Assembly (NCBI RefSeq): GCF_029910215.1
Contig: NZ_CP110395.1
Location: 2,976,001-3,040,000, forward strand
Direction: 5' to 3'
DNA: 64,000 bases
Origin: Paraburkholderia sp. D15
GTDB taxonomy: Bacteria > Pseudomonadota > Gammaproteobacteria > Burkholderiales > Burkholderiaceae
Part shown: piece after piece, positions 38,023 through 48,490 of the stretch
Layout: every line of letters starts with the position of its first letter
How positions within the stretch are numbered: the first letter of the stretch is position 1
Program-made: the position numbers and the translations under genes
The notes under the pieces: generated by a model
Database searches by the model: none
What the model was told of the DNA's origin: nothing
Seen by the model: only the letters and a program-made list of their open reading frames with translations

Positions 38023-38655
38023 GTGAGCAACATCGAACACCTTCATGCGAAACGATCCGCCCTTCTCCGCCTTCTCCGACGATCGGCGCGACTCGTGGCA
38101 TTAGCGTCCGTAGCGGCGGCATCGCTGCCCACAACCGCGCAGACGCAGACGCAAACCCAAGCGCAAACCCAACCGCGATCACAACCGCCATCCCCGGCGG
38201 GCACGCTCCCGCTATCGCTAGCCATGGAAGCCGCAGACGAAACGATCCACGCCTGCGAAGCGAAGGGCTTTCGCGTCGCCGTGGCAATCGTGGACGCCGA
38301 CGGCGTCATCAAGCTGCAGATCCGCGGCGACGGCAGCCCGATCCATTCGCAAGCGTTTTCGTTCCGCAAGGCCTACACGGTCATGAGCATGGGACCGATG
38401 ATGGGCGCCGACACCAACAGCGCGCTGATCAAACTGATCACGGGCTTCGCCCCGGGGCTGCCGGCCATCGCAAGCAGCGGCACGTCGAGCCTGCTGTTTC
38501 TACCGGGCTCGGTGCTGGTGAAGCAGAATGGCCAACCGATCGCGGCGATCGGCGTCAGCGGCGCACCCAGAAGCGCCGACGACGAGCTCTGCGCGCAGGC
38601 CGGTCTCGACAGAATCAAGGATCGTGTCGCCGGCGGTCCGCTCGCATCGCGCTGA
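38023..38655 (+). CDS. Secreted GlcG/HbpS-type (DUF336) haem-binding-like protein
   Basis: Predicted 210 residues from a GTG. The N-terminal region is basic then hydrophobic (LVALASVAAASLPTTAQ) with an A-x-A-like cleavage area, then a Gln/Thr repeat linker (QTQTQTQAQTQ). The DUF336 domain follows: LAMEAADETIHACEAKGFRV, VAIVDADGVIKLQIRGDGS and QPIAAIGVSGA. Family members bind haem or corrinoid (HbpS) or accompany glycolate oxidase (GlcG). An open frame extends upstream but lacks a start with a ribosome-binding site. Role here unknown. Confidence 0.75.
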   Translation: MSNIEHLHAKRSALLRLLRRSARLVALASVAAASLPTTAQTQTQTQAQTQPRSQPPSPAGTLPLSLAMEAADETIHACEAKGFRVAVAIVDADGVIKLQIRGDGSPIHSQAFSFRKAYTVMSMGPMMGADTNSALIKLITGFAPGLPAIASSGTSSLLFLPGSVLVKQNGQPIAAIGVSGAPRSADDELCAQAGLDRIKDRVAGGPLASR

Positions 38656-38722
38656 ACATAACGCAACGCAACGCCACGTAACGCATCGCATCGCATCGCC
38701 ACGCGCCGCGCATAGCGGCGCG

Positions 38723-39634
38723 TCACCTGAACGCCGCAAAACACGCGGTGAGAAACTCCAGACACGCGCGAATCTTCGGCGCGCGGTTTCTCGGGGCGAG
38801 CGTCACGGCCGAGATATCGAATTCGGTCTTGTCCTCGTAATCGGCGAGCACCTGCACCAGCTTGCCCTGCGCGACGAGTCCCGCCCCGATCACCTTGTTC
38901 AGGCGCGCGATCCCCAGATTGGCCTGCACCAGCGAAACGACCGCCGACGTATTGTCCGCGAGAATCCGCCCGGCCACCGGGAAGACCGCGCATTCGTCGT
39001 CATCGTCGAACTGCGTGTGGAACGGCCATTGGTTGTGGGCGGTCACCGCCGCGTTCGCGATCAGGTCGTGTTGCGCGAGATCGGCTGGCGTACGCGGTGT
39101 GCCGCGCGCCGCCAGATACGCGGGCGAGGCATGCAGCGCCCGCCGATGCGCACCGAGCTTGCGCGCGACGTGCGTGTCGCGCGGCGCAATGCCCGCGCGA
39201 ATCGCGATGTCGATGCCCTCGGTCGACATGTCCACCGCCCGGTCGGAGATATGCAGGCTCACGCTCAAGCCGGCGTGCCGATCGACAAGCTCGCGCAGTT
39301 TCGGAATCAGCACGTACTCGGCCAGAATGCAGGGCACGCTGATTTTGACGACGCCCGAGACGGTGTCGCCGCGCGATGCAAGATCGTCCGCGAGACGGTT
39401 CGCATCGACGCAGATACGCCGGGCGTGTTCGAGAAAGAGATAGCCGTCGTCGGTGAGCGACAGGCCGTGCGTGCTGCGATGAAAGAGCCGCAGACCACAC
39501 TGGGCCTCCATGCGCGACAACGCGCGCGACACCTGGCTCGGATGTTCGTCGCGTTCCCGCGCGACGGCGGCCACCGACAACGAATCGGCCAGCCGCACGA
39601 ACAGATAAAAATCCTGCAGGGAAAAGTCCGTCAC
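38723..39634 (-). CDS. LysR-family transcriptional regulator
   Basis: Predicted 303 residues from a GTG start. N-terminal winged helix-turn-helix (residues 5-65: LADSLSVAAVARERDEHPSQVSRALSRME pattern) and a substrate-binding effector domain (about 90-300). The AAC-like variation (EHPSQVSRALSRMEAQCGLRLF) is typical of the family. It stands downstream of, and in the same direction as, a polar amino-acid ABC operon, 71 bases beyond its last gene. It could therefore be read from that operon or regulate it. The effector is unknown. A GC-rich hairpin (38701-38723) overlaps its stop codon. Confidence 0.88.
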   Translation of the reverse strand: MTDFSLQDFYLFVRLADSLSVAAVARERDEHPSQVSRALSRMEAQCGLRLFHRSTHGLSLTDDGYLFLEHARRICVDANRLADDLASRGDTVSGVVKISVPCILAEYVLIPKLRELVDRHAGLSVSLHISDRAVDMSTEGIDIAIRAGIAPRDTHVARKLGAHRRALHASPAYLAARGTPRTPADLAQHDLIANAAVTAHNQWPFHTQFDDDDECAVFPVAGRILADNTSAVVSLVQANLGIARLNKVIGAGLVAQGKLVQVLADYEDKTEFDISAVTLAPRNRAPKIRACLEFLTACFAAFR

Positions 39635-39705
39635 GGCAGTTCGCTTTGCGGCAACGGCCGGCCGCTGGTTTATTCGCGGGTCAAGCCGCTACGCTAGCGG
39701 CTGCG

Positions 39706-40473
39706 TCACTCCGTCCACGCATCCGGCAAACTATGCGTGAGCGTCGACACGAAACGCGCGGTTTCCGGCTCGCGCGGCCGCATGAAGATATCGCGCGACG
39801 GCCCCGCCTCCTTCACCGCGCCATTGCTGAGAAACACCACGTCGCGCGCAATCGTCGCGGCGAGCCGCAGGTCGTGCGTGGCCATCAGCATCGTCATGCC
39901 TTCGTTGGCGAGTTGCTTGAGCACTTCCACCACTTCGGCGGCGAGACCCGGATCGAGCGCGGAGGTCGGTTCGTCGCATAACAGCACGTCCGGCGACGGC
40001 GCCAGTGCGCGCGCAATCGCCACGCGTTGTTGCTGACCGCCGGAAAGCGTGACGGGCCACGCATCGCCCTTGTGCGCGATGCCGACCTTCTCCAGCAATT
40101 CGTCGGCACGCGCGCGCGCTTTCTCCTTGTCCCACTTCTGCACGGTGAGCAGACCTTCCATCACGTTCTGCCGTACCGTCAGATGCGGAAACAGCTGGAA
40201 GTTCTGAAACACCATGCCGGTGCGGCGCCGGATGGTCAGCACCGCATCGCGCGACGGCTGTCTGTCGCGGCTGAATTCGAGCCGCTGATCGCCGACTTCG
40301 AGCGAACCGGACTCGGGAATTTCCAGCAGATTCACACAGCGCAGCAGCGTGCTTTTACCGCTGCCGGACGGACCGATCAGCGCGGTGACATTGCCCGGCG
40401 CGAGCTGCACATCCACCGACGTGAGCACGCGCTGCCCGCCGAAATACTTGTCGATTTTTTCCAGTCGGATCAT
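39706..40473 (-). CDS. Polar amino-acid ABC transporter ATPase (GlnQ/TcyN type)
   Basis: Predicted 255 residues from MIRLEKIDKYFGGQRVL. Walker A GPSGSGKST near residue 36, Q-loop VFQNFQLFPH, signature LSGGQQQR near 147, Walker B VLLCDEPTSALD, switch His in MATHDLR. Its ATG overlaps the permease stop by one base. It is longer than needed in an upstream open frame, which is only a shadow of the permease gene. It belongs with the permease and cystine-like binding protein as one importer. Confidence 0.92.
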   Translation of the reverse strand: MIRLEKIDKYFGGQRVLTSVDVQLAPGNVTALIGPSGSGKSTLLRCVNLLEIPESGSLEVGDQRLEFSRDRQPSRDAVLTIRRRTGMVFQNFQLFPHLTVRQNVMEGLLTVQKWDKEKARARADELLEKVGIAHKGDAWPVTLSGGQQQRVAIARALAPSPDVLLCDEPTSALDPGLAAEVVEVLKQLANEGMTMLMATHDLRLAATIARDVVFLSNGAVKEAGPSRDIFMRPREPETARFVSTLTHSLPDAWTE

Positions 40474-41150
40474 CAGTTGCCTGCCTGGAACAAAGCATGA
40501 CGGCCGAACTTGCGTTCGAGCCGGACCTGCGCCGACGACAGCACCGAGCTGAACACCAGATAAACCAGCGCCGCTTCCGTGTACAGAATCAGCGGTTCGT
40601 AGGTGACGGAGGCGATGCGTTGCGCGGCCTGGAACACTTCGGGCACCGTCAGCACCGCCGCGAGCGAGGTGTCCTTGACGAGCGCGATGAACGAGTTGGA
40701 CAGCGGCGGCAGCGCGACGCGCGCCGCCTGCGGCAGGATCGCGCGGCGCAGCGCCTGGCTGCGCGTCATCCCCATCGAGTACGCGGCTTCCCACTGCCCT
40801 TTCGGAATCGATTCGATCACGCCGCGTATCACTTCGGAGTTATACGCGCCGACGTTCAGCGAAAAACCGATGATCGCCGCCGTCAGCGGATCGAGCACGA
40901 TGCCGACGTTCGGCAAGCCGTAGAAGATCACGAACAGCTGCACGAGCAACGGCGAGCCGCGAAACAGCCACACGTAGAAACGCACGATCGCGACCGCCCA
41001 CTTCGGTCCGAACAGCCGGACCAGCGCGACCACGAACGCGAGCACGATACCGATCGCGAACGACGCGAGCGTCAGCGGCACGGTAAATACCAGCCCCGCG
41101 TACAGCAGCGGCGCCAGCGAATGCGCCATCAGTTGCAACCATGCCGGCAT
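40473..41150 (-). CDS. Polar amino-acid ABC transporter permease
   Basis: Predicted 225 residues with five membrane helices of the HisM/GlnP/TcyL type. The EAA loop is QWEAAYSMGMTRSQALRRAILPQA near residues 120-143. RFYVWLFRGSPLLVQLFVIFYGLP is a conserved family stretch. It has a single permease partner, so it probably works as a homodimer. It lies 22 bases after the binding-protein gene and overlaps the ATPase gene. Confidence 0.92.
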   Translation of the reverse strand: MPAWLQLMAHSLAPLLYAGLVFTVPLTLASFAIGIVLAFVVALVRLFGPKWAVAIVRFYVWLFRGSPLLVQLFVIFYGLPNVGIVLDPLTAAIIGFSLNVGAYNSEVIRGVIESIPKGQWEAAYSMGMTRSQALRRAILPQAARVALPPLSNSFIALVKDTSLAAVLTVPEVFQAAQRIASVTYEPLILYTEAALVYLVFSSVLSSAQVRLERKFGRHALFQAGN

Positions 41151-41172
41151 ATTTCAGACTCGCGGTTGGGGC

Positions 41173-41961
41173 TTACTGGGAAACGTCTTTACCGAAATAC
41201 TTCTGCGAGATCTTGTCGTAGGTGCCGTCTTTCTTCATGTCGGCGAGCGCCTTGTTGATCGCCGTCACCAGTTCCGGGCTGCCCTTGCGGATCAGCACCG
41301 CGGATTTGTCGCTGCTGTCCGACGAGGTGTCGAGCGCGGCGATCTTCACCTTCGCGTCCGGCTTGTGCTTCTTGAAGTCGAGGAACGACAGCGAATCGTT
41401 GACGGTCGCGTCCACGCGGCCCGAGGTCAGCAGATCGATCGACTCATTGAAGCCCTGCACCGGAATCACTTCCGCGCCGTGCGCCGCCGCGATCTTGCCG
41501 AAGTTGCTGGTCAGCGTGTTCGCCGACTTCTTGCCCTTCAGGTCGTCGAAATTCTTGATGGTGGTGTTGTTCGACTGCACGATCAACGCTGCGTGCGACG
41601 TGATGTACGGGTCCGAGAAATCGTACTTCACCTTGCGCGCGTCGGTGATCGCGACTTCGTTGATCACCGCGTCGTAGCGGTTCACGTCGAGGCCGGCGAT
41701 CAGACCGTCCCACTTGCCTTCGACGAACTGCGGCTTGACGCCCAGGCGCTGCGCGATCTGCGTGCCGATTTCCACGTCGAAGCCGGTCAGCTTGCCGGAT
41801 TCGTCGTGATAGGTGAACGGTGCGTAGGTGCCTTCGGTACCGATCTTGAACACGCCGGCGGACTTGATCTGCGCGAGTTCGTCGGCGGCGAAGGCCGAGC
41901 TTGCGGCGACGGCTTGAAACAGCGCGATCAGCAGAATGGAACGAATCGACTTCGACTTCAT
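41173..41961 (-). CDS. Polar amino-acid (cystine-like) periplasmic binding protein
   Basis: Predicted 262 residues: signal peptide MKSKSIRSILLIALFQAVAA with A-F-A cleavage, then a family-3 solute-binding fold (IGTEGTYAPFTYHDESGKLTGFDVEI, GKWDGLIAGLDVNRYDAVIN, SNFGKIAAAHGAEV). The sequence pattern most resembles cystine-binding FliY/TcyA proteins. GGAG precedes the ATG. First gene of the three-gene importer operon. Specificity for cystine is inferred. Confidence 0.88.
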   Translation of the reverse strand: MKSKSIRSILLIALFQAVAASSAFAADELAQIKSAGVFKIGTEGTYAPFTYHDESGKLTGFDVEIGTQIAQRLGVKPQFVEGKWDGLIAGLDVNRYDAVINEVAITDARKVKYDFSDPYITSHAALIVQSNNTTIKNFDDLKGKKSANTLTSNFGKIAAAHGAEVIPVQGFNESIDLLTSGRVDATVNDSLSFLDFKKHKPDAKVKIAALDTSSDSSDKSAVLIRKGSPELVTAINKALADMKKDGTYDKISQKYFGKDVSQ

Positions 41962-42062
41962 CAGGGGGCTCCGTCAGGATTGCTACGTCGGTTGTGCTGC
42001 GTCGTTGGCCACGTTCGAGGCCCGCAGGTCCCGCCGCGCTTGTGCCGCGGCGGAGTGGGCGG

Positions 42063-42091
42063 ACTGTAGCAAACGGTCTGCTTTTTTACAA
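42063..42091 (-). promoter_or_regulatory. Possible sigma-70 promoter for the amino-acid ABC operon
   Basis: On the minus strand TTGTAA is followed after 17 bases by TACAGT, about 100 bases before the binding-protein start. Each hexamer matches consensus at four of six positions. The remaining 394-base gap to the dihydropyrimidinase gene contains only a GC-rich tract. Confidence 0.35.
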
Positions 42092-42355
42092 AGGATCAGG
42101 TTTCCGATCAATATGCGCATACGTGCTAAGCCGACAGCCGCGACCGAAGCCGTGACGCCGAAGAAGACGTTATAGCAGATGAAGCGAACGCGGCATGCAT
42201 CGCATCATGGAACGACGTGCGCACGCCATCGGGGAAAACACCGGAACGATGCCGGCGCGAAGGCGCGGCGATACGGCGAAGACGCGCCGCCCAAATAGAA
42301 AACGGCGCCGTGCATCGGCACGACGCCGCCACCTCCGTGTTCTCGCAACCGGCGC

Positions 42356-43819
<1,464 letters not shown>

Positions 43820-43917
43820 TTATGAACTGCGGGTTTCGGTGCCACGTGTCTCGTGATTCGTGATTCGTGATTTGTGTTTCGTGCCGCGTGTGCCTGCTGT
43901 CCGCTCGCCCGCCTGAA

Positions 43918-45429
43918 TCAGGCGCTCGCCGTGCGCGCGCTCGGTCCCTTGCTCAGCTTCATCCACGCGCTATAGACGATCGACGCCAACGCGAGTCCCA
44001 CGAACCACGCATACGTGTAGAGCGTATTGAAGATCGCCGGCACGTTCGGGAACGAAGCGGGAAACGCGGTATGCAGGAAGCCCGGCAGATTCGGCAGCAC
44101 GCCGACCACGAGCGCGACCACCGCGCCGATGTTCCAGCCGCCGGCGTAGCTGTACTCTCCGTGCTCGTCGAACAATGCGCGCGGATCGAGCCGGGTGCCG
44201 CGAATCAGGAAGTAGTCGACCATCAGGATGCCGGCCACCGGACCGAGCAGCGCCGAATAGCCGACCAGCCACGTGAAGATGTAGCCCTGCGTGGTGGCGA
44301 GAATCTTCCACGGCATCATCACGATCGCGATGGTCGCGGTGATCATGCCGCCCGCGCGATACGAGATGCCCTTCGGCCACAGGCTCGAAAAATCGTAGGC
44401 CGGGCCGACGAGATTGGCCGCGAGATTGCAGCACATCGTATCGAGCGTCAGGATGATCAGCGCGACACCCACGCCGATGCCGGTCATGCGGCTCGTCAGG
44501 TCGATCGGGTCCCAGATCGCCTTGCCGTAGATCACCACCGTCGCCGAGGTGACCACCACCGAAATCACCGAGAGCAGCGCCATCGGCACCGGCAGGCCGA
44601 TCGACTGGCCGACGATCTGGTCGCGCTGGGTTTTGGCGAAGCGCGTGAAGTCGGGAATGTTCAGCGCAAGCGTCGCCCAGAAACCGACCATCGCCGTGAG
44701 GCCGGGCCAGAACGTGGCCCAGAACAGGCCTTCCTTCTTGCCGCCCGCGACGAATTGCGACGGCGCCGACAGCATCGCGCCCACCCCGCCCGCCTTCGAG
44801 GTCGCCCACCACACGAGCGCGATGCACATCACGATCTTGATCGGCGCGGACCAGCTTTCGAGCCAGCGGATCGAATCGGTGCCGTGCACGATGAAGTAGA
44901 TCTGCAACGCCCAGAACACCAGGAAGCACGCGAGCTGCGCGAGCGAGATGTCGAGAAACGGCAGCGCCGCGCCGTGCAGCGCGTTGCCGGTCAGGATATT
45001 CAGCAGCGTGTAGATCGCGCTGCCGCCGAGCCATGTCTGAATCCCGTACCAGCCGCACGCGACGATCGCCCGCAGCATGGCCGGCAGTTTCGCGCCCTGC
45101 GTGCCGAACGACGAGCGCACCAGCACCGCGTACGGAATGCCGTGCTTCGCGCCGGCGTGGCCGATCAGCAGCATCGGCACCAGCACGATCAGATTGCCGA
45201 GCAGCACGGTCGCGACCGCCTGCCACGGCGACATGCCCTCTTCGGTCAGGCCGGCCGCGAGCATGTACGACGCGATGTTCATCACCATCCCCACCCACAG
45301 CGCGGCGAAGTGATACCACCGCCATGTGCGCTGCGCGACGCCGGTCGGCGCAAGGTCGTCGTTGTAAAGACTGCTGCCCTGCGCGCCGGCCGCGAACTGC
45401 GGCTCGACGGGTTGCGCTGTCTGCTTCAT
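43918..45429 (-). CDS. NCS1-family nucleobase/hydantoin permease
   Basis: Predicted 503 residues with twelve membrane helices. NCS1 features include the N-terminal SLYNDDLAPTGVAQRTWRWYHF segment, WVGMVMNIASYMLAAGL in helix 1 and FWATLALNIPDFTRFAKTQ in the middle. It resembles PucI/Mhp1-type uptake systems for uracil, allantoin or hydantoins. Encoded between preA and hydA, it most likely brings in the substrate of the pathway. GGAG precedes the ATG. Confidence 0.9.
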   Translation of the reverse strand: MKQTAQPVEPQFAAGAQGSSLYNDDLAPTGVAQRTWRWYHFAALWVGMVMNIASYMLAAGLTEEGMSPWQAVATVLLGNLIVLVPMLLIGHAGAKHGIPYAVLVRSSFGTQGAKLPAMLRAIVACGWYGIQTWLGGSAIYTLLNILTGNALHGAALPFLDISLAQLACFLVFWALQIYFIVHGTDSIRWLESWSAPIKIVMCIALVWWATSKAGGVGAMLSAPSQFVAGGKKEGLFWATFWPGLTAMVGFWATLALNIPDFTRFAKTQRDQIVGQSIGLPVPMALLSVISVVVTSATVVIYGKAIWDPIDLTSRMTGIGVGVALIILTLDTMCCNLAANLVGPAYDFSSLWPKGISYRAGGMITATIAIVMMPWKILATTQGYIFTWLVGYSALLGPVAGILMVDYFLIRGTRLDPRALFDEHGEYSYAGGWNIGAVVALVVGVLPNLPGFLHTAFPASFPNVPAIFNTLYTYAWFVGLALASIVYSAWMKLSKGPSARTASA

Positions 45430-45504
45430 CGAAAGATCTCCACTGGATCGTTGAGACCCGCGCGGCTTCTGACGGCGCGTCGGGGCCTGGGATGAACTAC
45501 GGTT

Positions 45505-46818
45505 TCACGCCGCTGCCTGGGTAGCGGGTGTAACGGGTACAGCCTGCGCGTCGGCCGCGCTCACGCGCGCCGGGTTGTTCGGATGCGTGGTCCAGTTCGC
45601 GTACCCGCCCTGATCCACGCGCTCCATCGTGATGCACTGCTCCACCGGACACACATGCAGGCACAGATTGCAGCCGACACATTCGGAGTCCATCACTTCA
45701 AAATGCCGGACGCCATCTTTTTCTTTCATGATCGCCTGGTGCGCGGTGTCCTCGCAGGCGATATGGCACAGTCCGCATTGAATGCACTTGTCCTGATCGA
45801 TGCGCGCCTTGATGTCGTAGTTCAGGTTCAGGAACTTCCAGTCGGTGACGTTCGGCACCGCGCGGCCGCGAAAATCGTCGAGCGTCGCATAGCCTTTCTC
45901 GTCCATCCAGTTCGACAGACCGTCGGCGAGATCGTCGACGATGCGAAAGCCGTAGTGCATCGCCGCCGTGCAGACCTGCACGCTGCCCGCGCCCAGCACC
46001 ATGAATTCTGCGGCATCGCGCCACGAAGAAATGCCGCCGATGCCGGAGATCGGCAGGTTCGGCGTTTCCGGGTCGCGGGCGATTTCCGCAACCATGTTCA
46101 GCGCGATCGGCTTGACCGCCGGGCCGCAGTAGCCGCCGTGCGTGCCCTTGCCGTCGACCATCGGCAGCGGCGACATCGCGTCGAGATCGACCGCGACGAT
46201 CGAGTTGATCGTGTTGATCAGCGACACGCCGTCGGCGCCGCCCTTCCAGGCCGCACGCGAGCCAAGCCGGATGTCGCTGATGTTCGGCGTGAGCTTCACG
46301 AGGCACGGCAGCTTCGTGCCTTCCTTCACCCAGCGCGTGACCATCTCCACATATTCCGGCACCTGACCGACGGCCGCGCCCATGCCGCGCTCGCTCATGC
46401 CGTGCGGGCAGCCGAAGTTCAGTTCGACGGCGTCGGCGCCGGTGTCCTCGACGAGCGGCAGGATCCACTTCCAGTCGCGTTCGTTGCACGGCACCATCAG
46501 CGAGACGATCATCGCGCGGTCGGGCCAGTTGCGCTTGACCTCGGCGATCTCGCGCAGATTGACGTCGAGCGGCCGCTCGGTAATCAGTTCGATGTTGTTC
46601 AGCCCCGCGATGCGCTGACCGTTCCATTGCACCGCGCCGTAGCGCGAGCTGACGTTCACCACGTGCGGGTCGAGGCCAAGCGTCTTCCACACCACGCCGC
46701 CCCAACCGGCCTCGAACGCGCGGTTCACGTTATAAGCTTTGTCGGTCGGCGGCGCGGACGCGAGCCAGAAAGGATTCGGCGAGGTAATGCCGGCAATCGT
46801 ACAGCGCAGATCGGCCAT
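45505..46818 (-). CDS. preA: NAD-dependent dihydropyrimidine dehydrogenase, PreA subunit
   Basis: Predicted 437 residues. The N-terminal two-thirds is a dihydroorotate-dehydrogenase-like FMN barrel (ITSPNPFWLASAPPTD, ELNFGCPHGMSERGMG, LTPNISDIR, SGIGGISSWRDAAEFM). The C-terminus carries two 4Fe-4S motifs (CIQCGLCHIACED and CVGCNLCLHVCP). It reduces uracil or thymine, or oxidises the dihydro forms, together with PreT. AAGGAG precedes the ATG. A 20-residue Ala/Pro-rich tail follows the last cluster. Confidence 0.95.
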   Translation of the reverse strand: MADLRCTIAGITSPNPFWLASAPPTDKAYNVNRAFEAGWGGVVWKTLGLDPHVVNVSSRYGAVQWNGQRIAGLNNIELITERPLDVNLREIAEVKRNWPDRAMIVSLMVPCNERDWKWILPLVEDTGADAVELNFGCPHGMSERGMGAAVGQVPEYVEMVTRWVKEGTKLPCLVKLTPNISDIRLGSRAAWKGGADGVSLINTINSIVAVDLDAMSPLPMVDGKGTHGGYCGPAVKPIALNMVAEIARDPETPNLPISGIGGISSWRDAAEFMVLGAGSVQVCTAAMHYGFRIVDDLADGLSNWMDEKGYATLDDFRGRAVPNVTDWKFLNLNYDIKARIDQDKCIQCGLCHIACEDTAHQAIMKEKDGVRHFEVMDSECVGCNLCLHVCPVEQCITMERVDQGGYANWTTHPNNPARVSAADAQAVPVTPATQAAA

Positions 46819-46991
46819 GTTCGGCTCCTTGGGGACGGCTGTTCTTTGTCTGTGCAGCTTGCTCGAAGCGGCGGTTGCAGGCCGCTTCTTTGCTCATGCT
46901 GTGTCGTTCATGCTTCGCTGCGGGCGTTGCCATGCATGGCAACGTCTGCAAAGCGGCGAGCTATGCGCGGGCGCGCCAGGGTCTCGACGCG

Positions 46992-48341
46992 TCAGGCCGC
47001 TTTCACCGCCGTGCGCGCAAAATGCGCGTCGATCGCCGCGGCCGCCACCTTGCCGTCCTGCACCGCCTGCACGGTGAGATCGATCCCGCCGGTGGCCGCG
47101 CAGTCGCCGCCCGCCCACACGCCCGGCAACGACGTCTGGCCCTGCGCATCCACGGCGATCCGGCTGCCGTCGAGCGTCAGCAACTCGCGTTCGATACCGA
47201 CCGCCACCAGCGTCTGACCGATCGCCTTGAGCACCATGTCCGCCTCGATCACGAAGCGCTCCTGGCTGCCGTCGCTCGATGTGCGTTCGAACTCCACGCC
47301 CGTCGCCACGCCGCCCTCGCCGATCAGACGCGTCGGCGTCGCATGCGTGATCAGCGTGACGCCGCTGGTGCGCGCGAAATCGCGCTCGGCCCACGTCGCG
47401 CTCATCGACTCGACGCCGCGCCGGTACACCATCGTCACCGTGGTCGCGCCGAGCTTGCGGCTCTGCACGGCGGCATCCACCGCCGTGTTGCCGCCGCCGA
47501 TCACGACGACGCGGCGCCCCACCGGCACCGTGCCGAGATCGCGCGCGCTGCGCACCTGTTCGATGAAGTCCACCGCGTTCAGCACGCCGTTCAAGGTTTC
47601 GCCTTCCATCGCCAGCGCACGCACGCCGGTCAGGCCGATCGCGAGAAACACCGCATCGTGCTGCTTGCGCAGCGTGTCGAGTTCGAGATCGCGCCCTAGC
47701 GTCACGCCATGTTCGATCTCGATGCCGCCGACCGAGCACAGCCACGCCACCTCGCGCTGCGCGAAATCGTCGACGGTCTTGTACGCGGCAATGCCGTACT
47801 CGTTCAGGCCGCCCGCTTTTTCGTGCGCGTCGTAGATCGTCACGCGATGCCCGGCCAACGCCAGCCGATGCGCGCACGCGAGACCCGCGGGCCCCGCGCC
47901 GACCACCGCGACGTGCCGTCCCGTGCCGGGCGCGCGCTCGAACAGCACGTCGCCGCGCGCCATCGCCCAATCGGTCGCGTGACGTTGCAACGCGCCGATC
48001 GCCACCGGCTTCGCGTCCTGATGGTTGCGCACGCAAGCGCCTTCGCAAAGAATCTCGGTCGGGCACACGCGCGCGCACATGCCGCCGAGCGGATTGGCCG
48101 ACAGAATGTCCACCGCCGCGCCCTTCAGATTGCCATTGCCGATCTTGCGGATGAAGCTGGGAATGTCGATCTGCGTCGGACACGCATTCACGCAGGGCGC
48201 GTCGTAGCAGTAGTGGCAGCGGCTCGCCGCCGCGGCCGCCGCGCTCGCGTCCAGCAAGGGTGCGATGTCGGAGAACTCGCACGAAAGCTGCTCGGGCGAC
48301 AGGCGCTGCGCGGCGACGTCGCCGGTTTGCTTGATAGCCAT
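46992..48341 (-). CDS. preT: NAD(P)-dependent oxidoreductase PreT (dihydropyrimidine dehydrogenase small subunit)
   Basis: Predicted 449 residues from MAIKQTGDVAAQRL, with GAAGGA just upstream. An upstream open frame of 89 codons was rejected for lack of a start signal. The N-terminal cysteine-rich iron-sulfur domain (CHYCYDAPCVNACP, CARVCPTEILCEGAC) is followed by FAD ([14 protein letters not shown]) and NAD (VVVIGGGNTAVDAA) binding folds, as in glutamate synthase small-subunit relatives. It passes electrons from NADH to PreA. Coupled in order preT-preA. Confidence 0.94.
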   Translation of the reverse strand: MAIKQTGDVAAQRLSPEQLSCEFSDIAPLLDASAAAAAASRCHYCYDAPCVNACPTQIDIPSFIRKIGNGNLKGAAVDILSANPLGGMCARVCPTEILCEGACVRNHQDAKPVAIGALQRHATDWAMARGDVLFERAPGTGRHVAVVGAGPAGLACAHRLALAGHRVTIYDAHEKAGGLNEYGIAAYKTVDDFAQREVAWLCSVGGIEIEHGVTLGRDLELDTLRKQHDAVFLAIGLTGVRALAMEGETLNGVLNAVDFIEQVRSARDLGTVPVGRRVVVIGGGNTAVDAAVQSRKLGATTVTMVYRRGVESMSATWAERDFARTSGVTLITHATPTRLIGEGGVATGVEFERTSSDGSQERFVIEADMVLKAIGQTLVAVGIERELLTLDGSRIAVDAQGQTSLPGVWAGGDCAATGGIDLTVQAVQDGKVAAAAIDAHFARTAVKAA

Positions 48342-48490
48342 ACAGATTCCTTCTTCGATGTGAGGACGTAGCCGGTCCCGCCGGTTGCGCGCGAGCGCAG
48401 CCGGGGCGGCATGTTCTATGGGCACGACGGTGAAGCGTGAAGCGCGTGATACGTGAAGCGCGTTAAGGTCGTGAAGCAACCACCATGGCG

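Noticed and set aside
39684..39702. Perfect 8-bp hairpin just beyond the ABC ATPase stop
   Set aside because: No T-run on either strand, so it was not called a terminator; it may be a 3' stabilising stem.
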